Positions 46,101 through 55,012 are shown, numbered from the stretch's first letter. The stretch: DNA of 64,000 nt from Malachius bipustulatus (GCA_910589415.1 OU342632.1:46055341-46119340), one strand, 5' to 3'. Made by a program: numbers and translations. Notes: generated by a model not told the origin, from the sequence alone.

Positions 46101-47181
46101 AAAGCAAAAGACATGGATTGCAGTAAGTACATATTTTGTTAAATATTTTTTTGCTTAGAAATTACATTTTTAATAAAAGGACGAGTTAAAGTGGAAGAGA
46201 TCGTACCCGTCACCGTCTCAAATAAAACTCCCTCAGCTGTCACCAGAATACCATATATACCTACCTACACTACGCAAAAATGCAAAAATGAAAGTTCCCC
46301 AAAATTTTGCCTGATTTTGATTGGAAATAACTTTAAAAATTCTCAAGGGAGTTCGGTTTTGTTTTCGGATGTCAACAACCCTATTCCTTATGTTTATGCT
46401 TTACTGATAAAAACTGATAAAACTGATAAAAACAAATTTGCTACACGGTGATATGTGAAGACGTGCAAAATCACTCCGCGAGGCTTTCGTTTTTGTTTAA
46501 TTTAAATTTTTCTTATAAGTTTTGATTAGCAAGTTACGAGAAGCTTGATTTTTCACCTCAAGAAGGTTTTCAAAATTTCGCTTGAACACATGATCTCAAA
46601 TAATCAACTGTTCGCTCCTGAAGTGCATAACTTTTTTCCTCGCCAACCGATTTTGGAAATTTAAGCCTCGTATTGAAGCTAAAACTTGCACGTCTTCATA
46701 ATATATCACCCTGTAGAAAATTTGTTGACAGGTGTTTTGAAGTTTAGATACAATAACGCAGAACAATAAAGGATATTGATCTCATATGAGAAAACAAAAT
46801 CGAAATCCCTTGAGAATATTGAAAGTATCCCCAATCAAAATCAGGCAAAATTTTTGAGGTGCAACACTTTCATTTTTGCGTAGTGTAGATATCATAATAT
46901 CTTTTTTACACTTTTCTCCGTCGAAAGGACAAGCTAATACCTAATGTTTCACCATTTTGTTTCTTTCAGAGTGTGCAAAAGCAAATACAATAACAACAAC
47001 AGAGGAAAAGCCAGAATGTGATGTAAATGGAAATTATAAAAGAATTCAGTGTAGAAGAGGTAAATGTTATTGTGTGGATAACGATGGAAGACAAACATTG
47101 AAAGAAGTCGATGAAACAGACAGACTTAAATTAAAATGCCCAGTGAAAAAATACGTATACTTACAACAAAAACAATATTAA
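33154..47181 (+). CDS. Secreted multi-domain thyroglobulin type-1 protein, nine coding exons
   Basis: Exons: 33154-33246, 33312-33441, 38803-38907, 39028-39199, 39259-39341, 41249-41464, 42614-42797, 46037-46122, 46970-47181. Every junction phase agrees; 1281 nt, 426 aa. Residues 1-17 (MKYFLLLCLWITSSLAD) are a signal peptide. Residues about 25-110 form a Cys-rich module (DACNCCDYCIEYL, GDKCS, SMCGPGLTC) like insect IGFBP/fungal-protease-inhibitor-type domains. Then come thyroglobulin type-1 modules: one with GEFEPFQC..CYCVD, one with DFEKIQC..CLCVN, a degenerate third (PSCDLTGGYNLIQ..KYCSYPD) and a last with NYKRIQC..CYCVD. Exon 4/5 splits module 1 just before CYCV. Type-1 modules often inhibit cysteine proteases or bind matrix proteins; extracellular inhibitor function is an inference. 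AATAAA at 47246-47251. Confidence 0.9.
33758..33855. repeat. Short inverted fragment of Penelope-like element ends
   Basis: AATTGAAATCATAATTGATTC and GAATCAACTATGATTTCAATT are inverted around a short loop. The sequence (AGGCTTTCAAGGCTGG, TTGAAATC.TAATTGATTC.GGGCT) matches the ends of the Penelope-like remnant at 39373-41045. Confidence 0.6.
33936..34066 (-). repeat. Arm of a dispersed element, inverted copy at 55745-55880
   Basis: TTAGTGTATTTTTTAAC, GAGGACGACATCACTTTCC, CATCAAATGTCCACCGATCATGACCCCCAG recur in reverse complement at 55745-55880. Both copies start with a short AT-rich hairpin (AGTGTATTTTTT..AAAAATACACT). Confidence 0.8.
34172..34234 (-). ncRNA. Hammerhead ribozyme A1
   Basis: Minus strand: CTGAAGA (34214-34220), stem II GGCC/GGCC (34200-34213), GAA plus ACAGCGCTGT and C (34186-34199), and stem I GCTACG/CGTGGC (34221-34226 with 34180-34185). 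Predicted cleavage is 3' of the C at 34186. Same motif as the two plus-strand copies. Confidence 0.8.
34553..34618 (+). ncRNA. Hammerhead ribozyme A2
   Basis: Core CTGAAGA at 34568-34574, stem II GGCC..GGCC at 34575-34588 and GAA at 34589-34591. Stem III is ACAGCGCTGT (34592-34601, fully self-complementary) and C34602 is the cleavage nucleotide. Stem I pairs GCTACG (34562-34567) with CGTGGC (34603-34608), then CGG/CCG beyond an internal loop. All core positions fit the hammerhead consensus except A at the tolerant position 7. Confidence 0.82.
34991..35056 (+). ncRNA. Hammerhead ribozyme A3, 438 bp downstream of A2
   Basis: Same sequence as A2: CTGAAGA at 35006-35012, stem III ending at 35039 and predicted cleavage after C35040. 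Cleavage at A2 and A3 in one transcript would release a 438-nt RNA. Confidence 0.82.
35193..35808. mobile_element. Retrozyme / PLTR-like element B: 427-bp unit, partial second unit and truncated inverted copy
   Basis: The block AAATAATTTTTACGGGCATA occurs at 35194 and again at 35621, defining a unit of about 427 bp on the minus strand that contains hammerhead B. The second unit stops after CAGACCTGAC (about 35675). It is directly followed by an inverted copy (35676-35808) that begins inside the ribozyme at AAGAAACAACG and runs through the same GGGCATATCGCTC sequence to an ATT/TA run. Unit B is unrelated in sequence to unit A apart from the ribozyme fold. Confidence 0.78.
35264..35334 (-). ncRNA. 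Hammerhead ribozyme B
   Basis: Minus strand: CTGATGA (35309-35315), stem II GGTCT/AGACC with AAG loop (35296-35308), and GAA (35293-35295). Stem III is ACAACGTTGT (35283-35292, self-complementary) and the cleavage C is at 35282. Stem I pairs GCTGTA with TGCAGC, then TCTCG with CGAGA across an internal loop. This is a full match to the hammerhead consensus. Confidence 0.85.
35864..36713. mobile_element. TA-flanked foldback element, CAGGGTGAATTATAAAAAACG ends
   Basis: CAGGGTGAATTATAAAAAAC at 35864 is inverted at 36713, TA on both sides. Nearly the whole 850 bp is palindromic around about 36290. The core again contains the ACGG.TCAAGATAT..CGGTTTACATGTC block seen at 14771-15326 and 31190-31812. 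Confidence 0.88.
36720..38350 (+). repeat. Long dispersed repeat, internally duplicated with about 640-bp period
   Basis: Motif series repeats in order: GCTTTATCTTTCAAGATTA.TGAACG (36765) and its variant near 37390; CTAGGGGGCTGAAATTTTT (36937 and 37574); CCGTTCCAAAATGGCGG-type (37012, 37655); GCCAGTGGCGTGG.TAGGA (37182, 37841). More copies: 41650-42480 (direct) and 55013-55745 (inverted). No protein; the source element is unknown. Confidence 0.75.
39373..41045 (-). mobile_element. Decayed Penelope-like element (RT and GIY-YIG-type remnants)
   Basis: On the minus strand, 40316-39885 encodes MGTKVYRKRTHADRYL and TLVNRASRICQT, characteristic of the end of the Penelope-like reverse transcriptase. 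Upstream, about 40560-40330 still reads SPLSPVIANFYIEFFE but with stops and the catalytic YxDD region lost. Downstream, 40087-39659 reads SVNTHVSDHKSN..DKSAVAE, resembling the GIY-YIG endonuclease end. The flanks are inverted: TTGAAATCGGAATTGATTCTCGG after 39400 and CCAGAATCAATTACGATTTCAA ending near 41043. Frameshifts and stops make it non-functional. It lies in intron 5 of the thyroglobulin gene, antisense to it. Confidence 0.8.
41650..42480 (+). repeat. Copy of the 36720-38350 repeat family
   Basis: Shares CTTGAGCAAAATCGGCCGAGCCGTTTCAAAATG, AAGCCAGTGGCGTGGGTAGG and CTAAATTTCTATAACCGTTTATGAGCAC-type blocks, in the same order and orientation, interrupted near 42255-42400 by unrelated sequence (GTGCTCCGGGAGGTACG). 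Confidence 0.7.
42837..43811. mobile_element. TA-flanked foldback element containing a 19-C run
   Basis: CAGGGTGTTTCAGAGATATAG at 42837 pairs with TATCTCCGAAAGACCCTG ending 43811. The arms match over 150-200 bp (AGAGAGGTA/AAGAGGGGTA, TGAGCTGA region). A homopolymer of 19 C lies at 43532-43550. The right TA (43812-43813) is also the left TA of the next element. Confidence 0.75.
43814..44579. mobile_element. TA-flanked foldback element, CAGGGTGAGTCAAATTCGAGC ends
   Basis: CAGGGTGAGTCAAATTCGAGC at 43814 and GCTCGAATTTGACTCACCCTG ending 44579 are perfect inverted ends flanked by TA. Inside, TCTCGGAAACTAGAAGAGA pairs with TCTTCTAGTTTCC and the AAACAATATGG / CCATATTG blocks pair. Relatives: 57206-57700, 53020-53060 (fragment) and 61794-62771. 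Confidence 0.88.
44625..45385. mobile_element. TA-flanked foldback element, CCGGGTGTAACAT ends
   Basis: CCGGGTGTAACATAAGTACC at 44625 and TACTTATATGTTACACCCGG ending 45385, with TA on each side. About 330 bp of each arm matches (GATTATTTTAAGAAAAAAGTTCATATGAAC and complement). A 14-C run is at 45096-45109. Confidence 0.88.
45543..45879. mobile_element. Foldback element with ATCTTTAATATTGCGAA arms
   Basis: GTATCTTTAATATTGCGAAA near 45552 and TTTCGCAATATTAAAGATACACCCTGCATA to 45879 are inverted, as are TTTGGTCAAAAA and TTTTTGACCAAA. The left CAGGGTG end is lost. Confidence 0.7.
46265..46888. mobile_element. Foldback element with CTACACTACGCAAAAATG ends
   Basis: Exact 18-bp inverted ends at 46265 and 46888; the arms hold AATTTTGCCTGATTTTGATTGG and its complement. 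The middle repeats the AACCGATTTTGGAAATTTAAGC block of 6953-8273, so the two belong to one family. Confidence 0.82.
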
Positions 47182-47263
47182 TGATTCACTTTAAATATTG
47201 TTATATTATTATTATGTACATAATTTAAGTAATATTTTAGTATAAAATAAAACCTATTTTGAG

Positions 47264-47717
47264 TCAAGGTCTGGTGAATGGAGAAGTATCTTTTAATAAA
47301 ACATATTCTTCAGGCAATTTCATTGGTTGAAATATGTCTGCACCGCAAAATTTCAGACTAAATTCGTCTTTGTGGGCCAACCAGCCGTAACTCCCGTTCG
47401 TTGTTTTAGGAATTGGCAGTACACTTCTCTCATCTGCGTCTTCCTTTACACCCTGCAGATGCTCCAAAACTTCGGAATTTTCAGTCATATCACGCCCGAG
47501 TTTTGCAAGATTCCTTAAACGCGTTCTTAAGTTTAGTACCCTATGTCTTTTCATGTATTTGTAATTGATTAAATACTTACTCATATTCTTCAACTAGCCA
47601 TTTCCAATTGTCGTGCCACTGTTTGATATATTTTATTTCTCTTTCTACTGCTCGCTTGAACATTTTAGCCTCCAGCACAGGATCTTTCAATTTCTTTTTC
47701 TCTGACCTTTGAGCCAT
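47264..47717 (-). CDS. CIMIP1: CIMIP1 (C20orf85)-type ciliary microtubule inner protein, paralogue 1
   Basis: Exons in transcript order: 47581-47717 and 47264-47540, split codon GA|G; 414 nt, 137 aa. Landmarks: a basic N-terminus, WHDNWKWLVEEYE (residues about 34-46, compare WPQNWGFL in human C20orf85), then VLPIPKTTNGSYGWLAHKDEF (compare PQTTQGFIGW). The human family member is a small microtubule inner protein of motile cilia; the axonemal role here (probably sperm) is inferred. The intron would be only 40 nt. A second in-frame acceptor 15 nt downstream (exon from 47525) would drop five residues, with a TACTAAAC between the two. The stop lies 13 bp past the polyadenylation signal of the thyroglobulin gene on the other strand. 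Confidence 0.78.
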
Positions 47718-48793
47718 TGCTATCAAGATCAAGTGAAAAATAGAAATAATTTAGAGAAATTGGATAGTTTATAAAAATGCAAAAACTTGTGTAAAAAATT
47801 TGTGTAAACTTGACACAAAAATGTCATAAATTAAAAAAAATAAGATGCAAGGATGCAACAATCATGTTAGGATGTTAAACAAATTAATGTTTTGGTTCTG
47901 TTTGTCGTCTGTTCTATTATTTTCGTTTTGTTCTTTGTAAAACAAAATTAAAAAAAAATTGTTATGTACATAAAGACCTTGTTACATGTTAGGTACTCAT
48001 CTTGTTTCTTCTTCTCATCTTCTTCATACGCTTTTCTTAAAATTCTCTGTCGCCCTAACTAACCAAAAAAATGAACTTAGGTATTTTCTTTTTTCTCCTA
48101 TCACTTCCAGCCCCGCCAATAATTTTTAATGTTACGTTCTACTTTTCGGTCCACACATCCAACTGTCAAAAATGTCAAAAAAATTTCCTGCAAAAATTGA
48201 CTTTATCAATCGTTTAGTACGTGGATTTATTTAATAGTCTGTCAAGGTCATATGAAATATCAGCATCGATGTCAGATCTCAAATTTTGTAAGTGCAATGA
48301 GGACGAGGAATCACAGAATAGACATAATTTATTTCATTAACAACTTTTGTTTGTTTGAAAATGCCGCGAATGTGACTACTTTTTGACATAAAACTGATCT
48401 GTCAAAGGTCAAAGATGACGTTGCAGTCGCTGTCAACTTCAAAATTTTGAGGGGCATGGGGGACGTATGGAGACCTCATTTTAAAGGTATTCCGATTGTC
48501 TACACAAAAATTAGGATAATTTTAATAAGACTAACATCATTTTTGTAATATCAATAGACATGCAGACATCATTTCTAGTGTAGTTTTGTATTTTTTAAAT
48601 AAATCAAAAAACATACAAAATATCTAAAGAATAGTTCACGTGTGTATAAATAATATAAAATATAAATAAGTTATATTAATTAATAATAATTACTGAATAA
48701 TTACAGTCAGTTCATCTTATTGTCTTATATCGAAAACGCTGATCATGAGTACTATTTATAAATAAGGTGTACCCTAATATAGAAAGCCCTATA
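47718..48793. other. Spacer between the two CIMIP1 genes
   Basis: AT-rich. On the minus strand 47965-48054 could be an orphan exon: an acceptor TTAG then RQRILRKAYEEDEKKKQDEYL. No partner exon was found. Otherwise nothing recognised. Confidence 0.35.
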
Positions 48794-49218
48794 TTACAGT
48801 TTGTATCTTTCTGGCAAGGGTAAGCCTCTGTCCACATCTGGGCCGTAAATATCCAGCCTAAAATCTTCCCTGTTAACCAACCAACCGTAAACATGGTTGG
48901 TCGTGTTTGGAACTGGTAGAACTGATCTATTATCGTCTCTCTTCGGTATGCCTTTTTTTAAGTAAGCAATAAATTCTGATTTATCCGTTAACACCTGCCT
49001 TTCTGCTTGGGCTTTCCTGTAAAAATGGTCATAATTGTCCGGATAAAGTGAAAAAAATGTTTATTAACTTACTTTATTTCCTCTACAATCCAACCCCACT
49101 TATTGTACCATTGTTCCCTGCCATCATCTTCTTTTGTGATATACTTCTTCCATAATTGGTCTTCTTGACTGTAGTCTTTCCTTTTATTAATCTTATCTGG
49201 TGATTTTCCAAAAGGCAT
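48794..49218 (-). CDS. CIMIP1: CIMIP1 (C20orf85)-type ciliary microtubule inner protein, paralogue 2
   Basis: Exons 49073-49218 and 48794-49016, split codon AA|G; 369 nt, 122 aa; intron 56 nt. EDQLWKKYITKED and REQWYNKWGWIVEE match the human DEIWKYRL..ARQNWPQNWGFL block. VLPVPNTTNHVYGWL matches the second conserved block. It shares gene structure, intron position and both motifs with its neighbour 1.1 kb downstream, so the pair arose by tandem duplication, now well diverged. Family assignment is from remembered motifs and is not tested by search. Confidence 0.82.
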
Positions 49219-49599
49219 TTCAATAATAAGGGAGAAGCTTATTTGAAGATTTTTAAAAATCTAACTGATGCTTCTTTCTTTCAAACTTCTTTCAGCTATG
49301 AAAAGACCAATGAAAATATTCTAGCTGGAAAATTTTTAACATTTTTCGATCATTTTTAATTATTATTTTGAATCGCTCTTGAAAATGATATTTCGATCAG
49401 CTAGAATGTCATCATGACATCTATATTGGCATAGCTAAGGACAAGAACCTACTATTTTGTTTACAATAATTATTTCACAATAATGACAAACGTTGGCCCA
49501 ACAAGCGCTATTTTACGCCAAAAATGGAAATACAATACATAACAACCAGCTCATCATCTGAGCATAACTACTGCAAGATCGTACAACAAAACGATTAAT

Positions 49600-49990
49600 G
49601 AGATTAGAAAGATCTCTGATCATCGTGGACACGCTTTAGACCATCTTGACTATTGGTATAATGTATCCATGTCCTCCGATGTGAGAGAGCCTCTTCCGAA
49701 GGTTTGTAATCTGGTTCTTCCCAAAGCGGAACACTCGCATAGGATGTGCTTTGCTGTTTCGTCATACTCCAAGCACGGGCGGCATTCAGCGTTGATCGCT
49801 AAGCCATCCTGTTGGTTCAGCTTGCAGTTCCCAGGTCTATTAAGGCTTTCCTGTTCAGCTCCAATAGTTCTTTGGTCAATTTTTTTCGACGTGCCCTGTA
49901 TAAACGCTTTCGAATGGTCCAATCTTGGTAAGTTATGCCAGGGCTGGAGGACTTCCCTCTCAGCCCAGATGCCTACCTATTGTTATGGAC
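49600..49990 (-). mobile_element. LINE (non-LTR retrotransposon) 3' ORF fragment
   Basis: Minus strand 49922-49650 reads DHSKAFIQGTSKKIDQ, then the zinc-knuckle-like CRPCLEYDETAKHILCECSALG, typical of the region after the RNase H domain in insect LINEs. Only this tail remains, with no reverse transcriptase. Confidence 0.75.
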
Positions 49991-50227
49991 ACGCTCACTA
50001 ATTGATTAGTTTCAGGTTACTTTTGATCAATGCTATGAGAGAAATTTCAAAACGACTTCCTTTGTTTAAATACTCCCAAACTTCAACACGACAATTGAAG
50101 GCTTGGTGCAAAAACCGGCCAAAGACCAAATTTTGCAAAATCGAGTTAGCGTCAGATTTTGTTCAAAAAAGTGATTCTGTATCATCGAGTAATGCAAGAA
50201 CCGTTCATGTATTATGCGTATAAATTA

Positions 50228-50400
50228 ATGCTTAGTTGAAGTGGCCCATTACGACACCCGACGACGTGCCATGTCGTTGGGTGTCGTACAAGTGGGAACC
50301 AGACTCAGGGTGAAATCCCCCGCAATTTTGTCGTGTTGTCGCTGTCGTCGGATGTCGTACAAGGTGAGAACCGGCCTTAAATCGGACAGAACACCCTAGG
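50228..50400. repeat. GC-richer repeat with ACGACACCCGACGAC-type motifs
   Basis: ACGACACCCGACGACGTGCC (50250), GTCGTTGGGTGTCGTACAA (50272) and GTCGTCGGATGTCGTACAA (50346) are direct and inverted variants of one motif. This suggests a small transposon end or satellite fragment. Confidence 0.5.
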
Positions 50401-50833
50401 GGCCGGTCTGACCTGACCTGACCTGACATGGACTCCTGCCCTCCTGGCATGTCTCCACCTCCTCCCACTCGCCGATTTTTATCTGGTCAATGATCCCTAC
50501 CACCCCTTCGAGTACTTCCTCCATAAGGAGACGAGATACGATCCCGGACCAGAAAGATCTCATGTAGGGAGTTTTCATCAGTGCATAGGTCCCACCCACA
50601 TCCAAGGCAAATAATAATCTGCGGCTTATCTCGCTTGGCTGGGGTACATCATCACGTCCCCTTGTCTTCCCCCGGGATGGAAATAGGTTTGATACGATTT
50701 TCCTTCTCCTACCAATGCCACTGTGTCTCTCCGGTGCTTGTTTTATATTTCGGTACACGTTGTAAGCATCGGCAGAGGAGTCTAGGACTCTAGGGGAACG
50801 TTCATCCATCACATCCTCCGGCTTATCAGACAT
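50396..50833 (-). CDS. Uncharacterised 145-aa reading frame next to a tandem array
   Basis: ATG at 50833 to stop at 50396. It reads MSDKPEDVMDERSPRV, a basic middle (GRRRKIVSNLFPSRGKTRG) and LFALDVGGTYALMKTPYMRSFW. Base composition is much less AT-rich than the surroundings, and the frame has a plausible protein composition for most of its length. The final 15 residues run into a GACCTGACCT repeat (about 50405-50428). I do not recognise a family; it may be part of a transposon, given the LINE fragment and array on either side. Confidence 0.3.
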   Translation of the reverse strand: MSDKPEDVMDERSPRVLDSSADAYNVYRNIKQAPERHSGIGRRRKIVSNLFPSRGKTRGRDDVPQPSEISRRLLFALDVGGTYALMKTPYMRSFWSGIVSRLLMEEVLEGVVGIIDQIKIGEWEEVETCQEGRSPCQVRSGQTGP

Positions 50834-51034
50834 TTACCCATAAACTAGCAAGCCTCCGAGACCATATCCGACGGTAGGAATCTAGAAAAAAATGAAGAAG
50901 AAGAAAAGGGGCGCCACCACAAAATTCCACCCGTTGATAGTGTTCATATTTATGGGTATAGGGTATGCGGGGTAAGGAATAGGGTATAGGGTGATCCATC
51001 ATTAAAGGGACCAGCTTCTCGTGGGTCCGTGTGG

Positions 51035-52889
51035 AGAGAGTATCCTCCAATAAGAGTGAGATAACAAAGTGACATTTTGGTTCCACTTCAGTGCGACCAC
51101 AAGGGATGGTTTTCCATGTGGGTCGCAACAGTCGGAGTCGTGAGGATATCTCCTAGGCCTACTCCTATTCACAGCGAGAGAGAAGATCAGCCCTCACTCA
51201 ACCGAACCTTACACCCGAAGAGAAAGGTTGAACACTAATCCCCTATCTTCCGATTCATAGACTGTCTTGTGGCAGGGGGCCCGGTAATAAGAAGATGAGA
51301 AGAAGAAATTACGATACCAATAACAATCGATCAAATCCCCTGTCCGTGTCTCTTCTTCCCCTAAAAATATGTGAGGGGGAACAGAAAGACATGACAATAA
51401 GACTGCTGCTAATTGTCCAATAATTTTAGACAACATGGAGAAGGTGATATGCTGGTGAATATGAAGATCTTAACCGTCTGAAACCTATTCCCATAGGTTT
51501 GGGCCCATGTAGAAAGAGAGGCTCGACGGTATCCTCCAATAAGAGTGAGAGGACAAAGTAACAATTTGGTTTCTCGTCAGTGCGATCACAAGGGCTGGTT
51601 TTTCCATGTGGGTCGCAACAGTGGTTGTCGTGAGGGTATATCCTAGGCTTACATCTATTCATAGCGAGAGAGAAGATTAGCCCTCACTCAATCGAGCCTT
51701 ACACCCGAAGAGAAAGGTTGGACACTGGTCCCCTATCTTCCGACTCATAGACTGTCTTGTGGGAGGGGGCCCGGTAATAAGAAGATGAGAAGAAGAAATT
51801 ACGATACCAATAACAATCGATCAAATCCCCTGCCCGTGTCTCTTCTTCCCCTAAAAATATGTGAGGGGGAACAGAAAGACATGACAATAAGACTGCTGCT
51901 AATTGTCCAATAATTTTAGACAACATGGAGAAGGTGATATGCTGGTGAATATGAAGATCTTAACCTTCTGAAACCTATTCCCATAGGTTTGGGCCCATGT
52001 AGAAAGAGAGGCTCGACGGTATCCTCCAATAAGAGTGAGAGGAGAAAGTAACAATTTTGTTTCTCGTCAGTGCGACCACAAGGGATGGTTTTTCCATGTG
52101 GGTCGCAACAGTGGTTGTCGTGAGGGTATATCCTAGGCTTACATCTATTCATAGCGAGAGAGAAGATTAGCCCTCACTCAATCGAACCTTACACCCGAAG
52201 AGAAAGGTATGAACACTGGTCCCCTATCTTCCGACCCATAGACTGTCTTGTGGGAGGGGGACCGGTAATAAGAAGATGAAAAGAAGAAATTACTATACCA
52301 ATTAACAATCGATCGAATCCCCTGCCCGTGTCTCTTCTTCCCCTAAAAATATGTGAGGGGGAACAGAAATACATGACAATAAGACTGCTGCTAATTGTCC
52401 AATAATTTTAGATAACATGGAGAAGGTGATATGCTGGTGAATATGAAGATCTTAACCGTCTGAAACCTATTCCCATAGGTTTGGGCCCATGTAGAAAGAG
52501 AGGCTCGACGGTATCCTCCAATAAGAGTGAGAGGACAAAGTAACAATTTGGTTTCTCGTCAGTGCGACCACAAGGGATGGTTTTTCCATGTGGGTCGCAA
52601 CAGTGGTTGTCGTGAGGGTATATCCTAGGCTTACATCTATTCATAGCGAGAGAGAAGATTAGCCCTCACTCAATCGAACCTTACACCCGAAGAGAAAGGT
52701 ATGAACACTGGCCCCCTATCTTCCGACCCATAGACTGTCTTGTGGGAGGGGGACCGGTAATAAGAAGATGAAAAGAAGAAATTACTATACCAATTAACAA
52801 TCGATCGAATCCCCTGCCCGTGTCTCTTCTTCCCCTAAAAATATGTGAGGGGGAACAGAAAGGCATGACAATAAGACTGCTGATAATTA
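51035..52889. repeat. Tandem array of 490-bp units, about 3.8 copies
   Basis: ACACCCGAAG occurs at 51211, 51701, 52191 and 52683 (spacing 490, 490, 492). Each unit contains TATCCTCCAATAAGAGTGAG, GTGGGTCGCAACAGT, TAATAAGAAGATGA.AAGAAG and AAATATGTGAGGGGGAACAG. Copies 2-4 are over 95 per cent alike by eye; the first is more diverged. Parallel open frames in every copy are by-products. Confidence 0.92.
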
Positions 52890-54120
52890 AGTAGCAATGC
52901 AGAGCTTCCGGGAATCTCAGTCAGATTTTGTTTAAGAATGACATAGTTTGATATCCATCAACCTTAAATAAGCTACCTACTATTTTTATACATTGTGTCT
53001 TTTATAAGAATGAACAGCATGGGGATCTCGGAAACCGTGGGAGATACAGGGTCAGTTAAATGCAGAAAAAGTTGAGCAACAATTAAGAAGGATGTGGCTG
53101 AAGTTTTAGTCATTGGAGGCTGGAGAGCTTTGTTAGTTAAAGGTATCGATTAAGCTTCTTCTTGGTTTCAAGAGTGAGTGGCCATAGACAGAGCAAGATT
53201 TCGTTATACATAATAATAACCCAATACGAGTACGTAGTCTCATCGGCACACCAATTAAGTAATACCTTTTGGATTGCTTCTTGAGTATACCTATTGCTAG
53301 ATACAGGTACCTATCTCCTTTTTTATCTGTGCAGGCTTACTAAGATAAAAGAATTACAGATGTCGATGTACAAAATAATTTTAAAATTTTGCTTGTCCTT
53401 GCAGAAATGCACGCCAAGAAACTTCACCTGAATAGACTGATATAATATAATTTAAGATGAAACAGGAAATAATGATTTCTATGTACTATTACAACTAATA
53501 ACCTATGTATTATTTATTTAAAATGTATATTTTTTGTAATATGCTGATAAAGGTGACGCTATCATTACATAAGTTTCTGTTACTAATAAGTACCGTTGGT
53601 ATTATAGGTATACGTTGAAATTATTTTCGGATAGGTACTTTGTAACATTCATTAATGCGGAAGAAGAGAAGAGAAAATGTCATATTGGTTGTCGATGACT
53701 ATAAATAATATATGTAGCTTGAATTATTGATACGCACGATACCTACTTTAAAACTAAAGAATAATAATTAAGAACAATTTACCAATGCAGTCATAGCTTT
53801 TAGTAACCTTTTGTGACACCTTTTTTTAAACTGATCTGTAAATATTTCTTCACGTTTCATTAGCAATAATTACTATTGTTGTTAACAAAATGCGTTTAAT
53901 AGTAAACGTACTTAATTACTTCATACATACCTGAAGCATTAATACATATTTTGTAATCTAGATGTTTTTATTTGTTTAAAAACTTATCAAATGTCCGAAA
54001 TAGGAGAAAAGAAAAATTATAACTATACACCTTTCACTAATTCACTAATAATTTATTTCCACATTTTATTAAATTACGTTTTGTCATTTACATATTATGT
54101 GTATGGGTACGTAGTTAGGG
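52890..54120. other. AT-rich spacer
   Basis: A fragment at 53020-53060 (ATGGGGATCTCGGAAACCG..GAGATACAGGGTCAG) belongs to the 43814-44579 foldback family. No other feature seen. Confidence 0.4.
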
Positions 54121-54189
54121 ACTGGGTAGAATAAGCGATTTTCCAATCGACTTTAGGAAAAAAAAACCTCCTCGAATTCGGGAGTACAA

Positions 54190-54760
54190 GAAAAATGCTA
54201 TAAAATATGAGCTTTTGCAATCGTACGGCACACTTTGACCAGCTTCACAAAAACAGATTGTAAAATGCAGTACAAGTTTTTAGTTTGATCTATTTTTGTG
54301 AAACTGTTCGAAGTGTGTCATTCGACTTAAAAAGCTCATTTCATTTCCAGAACTCTCCGAATCTGATGCGGATTTTTCGATCGTTAGTCGATCGGAAAGT
54401 GTCCTTTTCTGTCAAAAAAATCGAACAATTTTTCTTCAAATACGGCCCTAGTTCCCAGATTTAAAATTCTGGCAATCCCGTAAATTCGTAATAGGACAAC
54501 TTTTGAAATGAATTCAAATAAATTTTGAGGAACATTGGAAACAATTTGGAGCGAAAAATTTAAAATGGAAGTTTAGGTAGGGACAAGTTCTTACTTTGAT
54601 CTGTGAAGCTGGTTGAAATGGGCAGTTCGATTTAAGAAGCTCATTTCATAGGATTTTTCCTGCACTTTCCGAATCTGATGCCGTTTTATTCGAAAGTCGA
54701 TCGGAAAATTCATTTTCAGTCAAAAATATGAAAACCATTTTTTTTTATAGTATACGGTCC
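54190..54760 (+). repeat. Diverged direct repeat, about 300 bp apart
   Basis: AAAAAGCTCATTTCAT..CTCTCCGAATCTGATGC..TAGTCGATCGGAAA near 54328-54400 recurs as AAGAAGCTCATTTCAT..CTTTCCGAATCTGATGC..AAGTCGATCGGAAA near 54636-54708. The upstream GTGAAGCTGGTTGAAATGGGCAGTTCGA (54601) resembles sequence before the first unit. Confidence 0.6.
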
Positions 54761-55012
54761 TGAAATTCAAATTTGCCGATAGATCATCTAGAATTCCATC
54801 AATCACCGATGCAAGGATCTCACCGTTTAAAATTAAGGCCCAAACATAGAAAACACCCTGTATCTTAGTACCCGTTGGCAAAAAAAATTGTCATGGATCA
54901 ATAGACTGCTTGCATCGATATCCCCTACCTGGCATTTAACTACGTCATTAATCATTCTGTATCTATTCAGGGTCTTGCGAAAAGCGTTAAATATCAAAAC
55001 TTTGAAGACAGG

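Noticed and set aside
51209..52866. Repeated 61- to 78-codon minus-strand frames in the 490-bp array
   Set aside because: Same frame in each tandem copy, broken by small indels in copies 3 and 4, and no start context or family resemblance.
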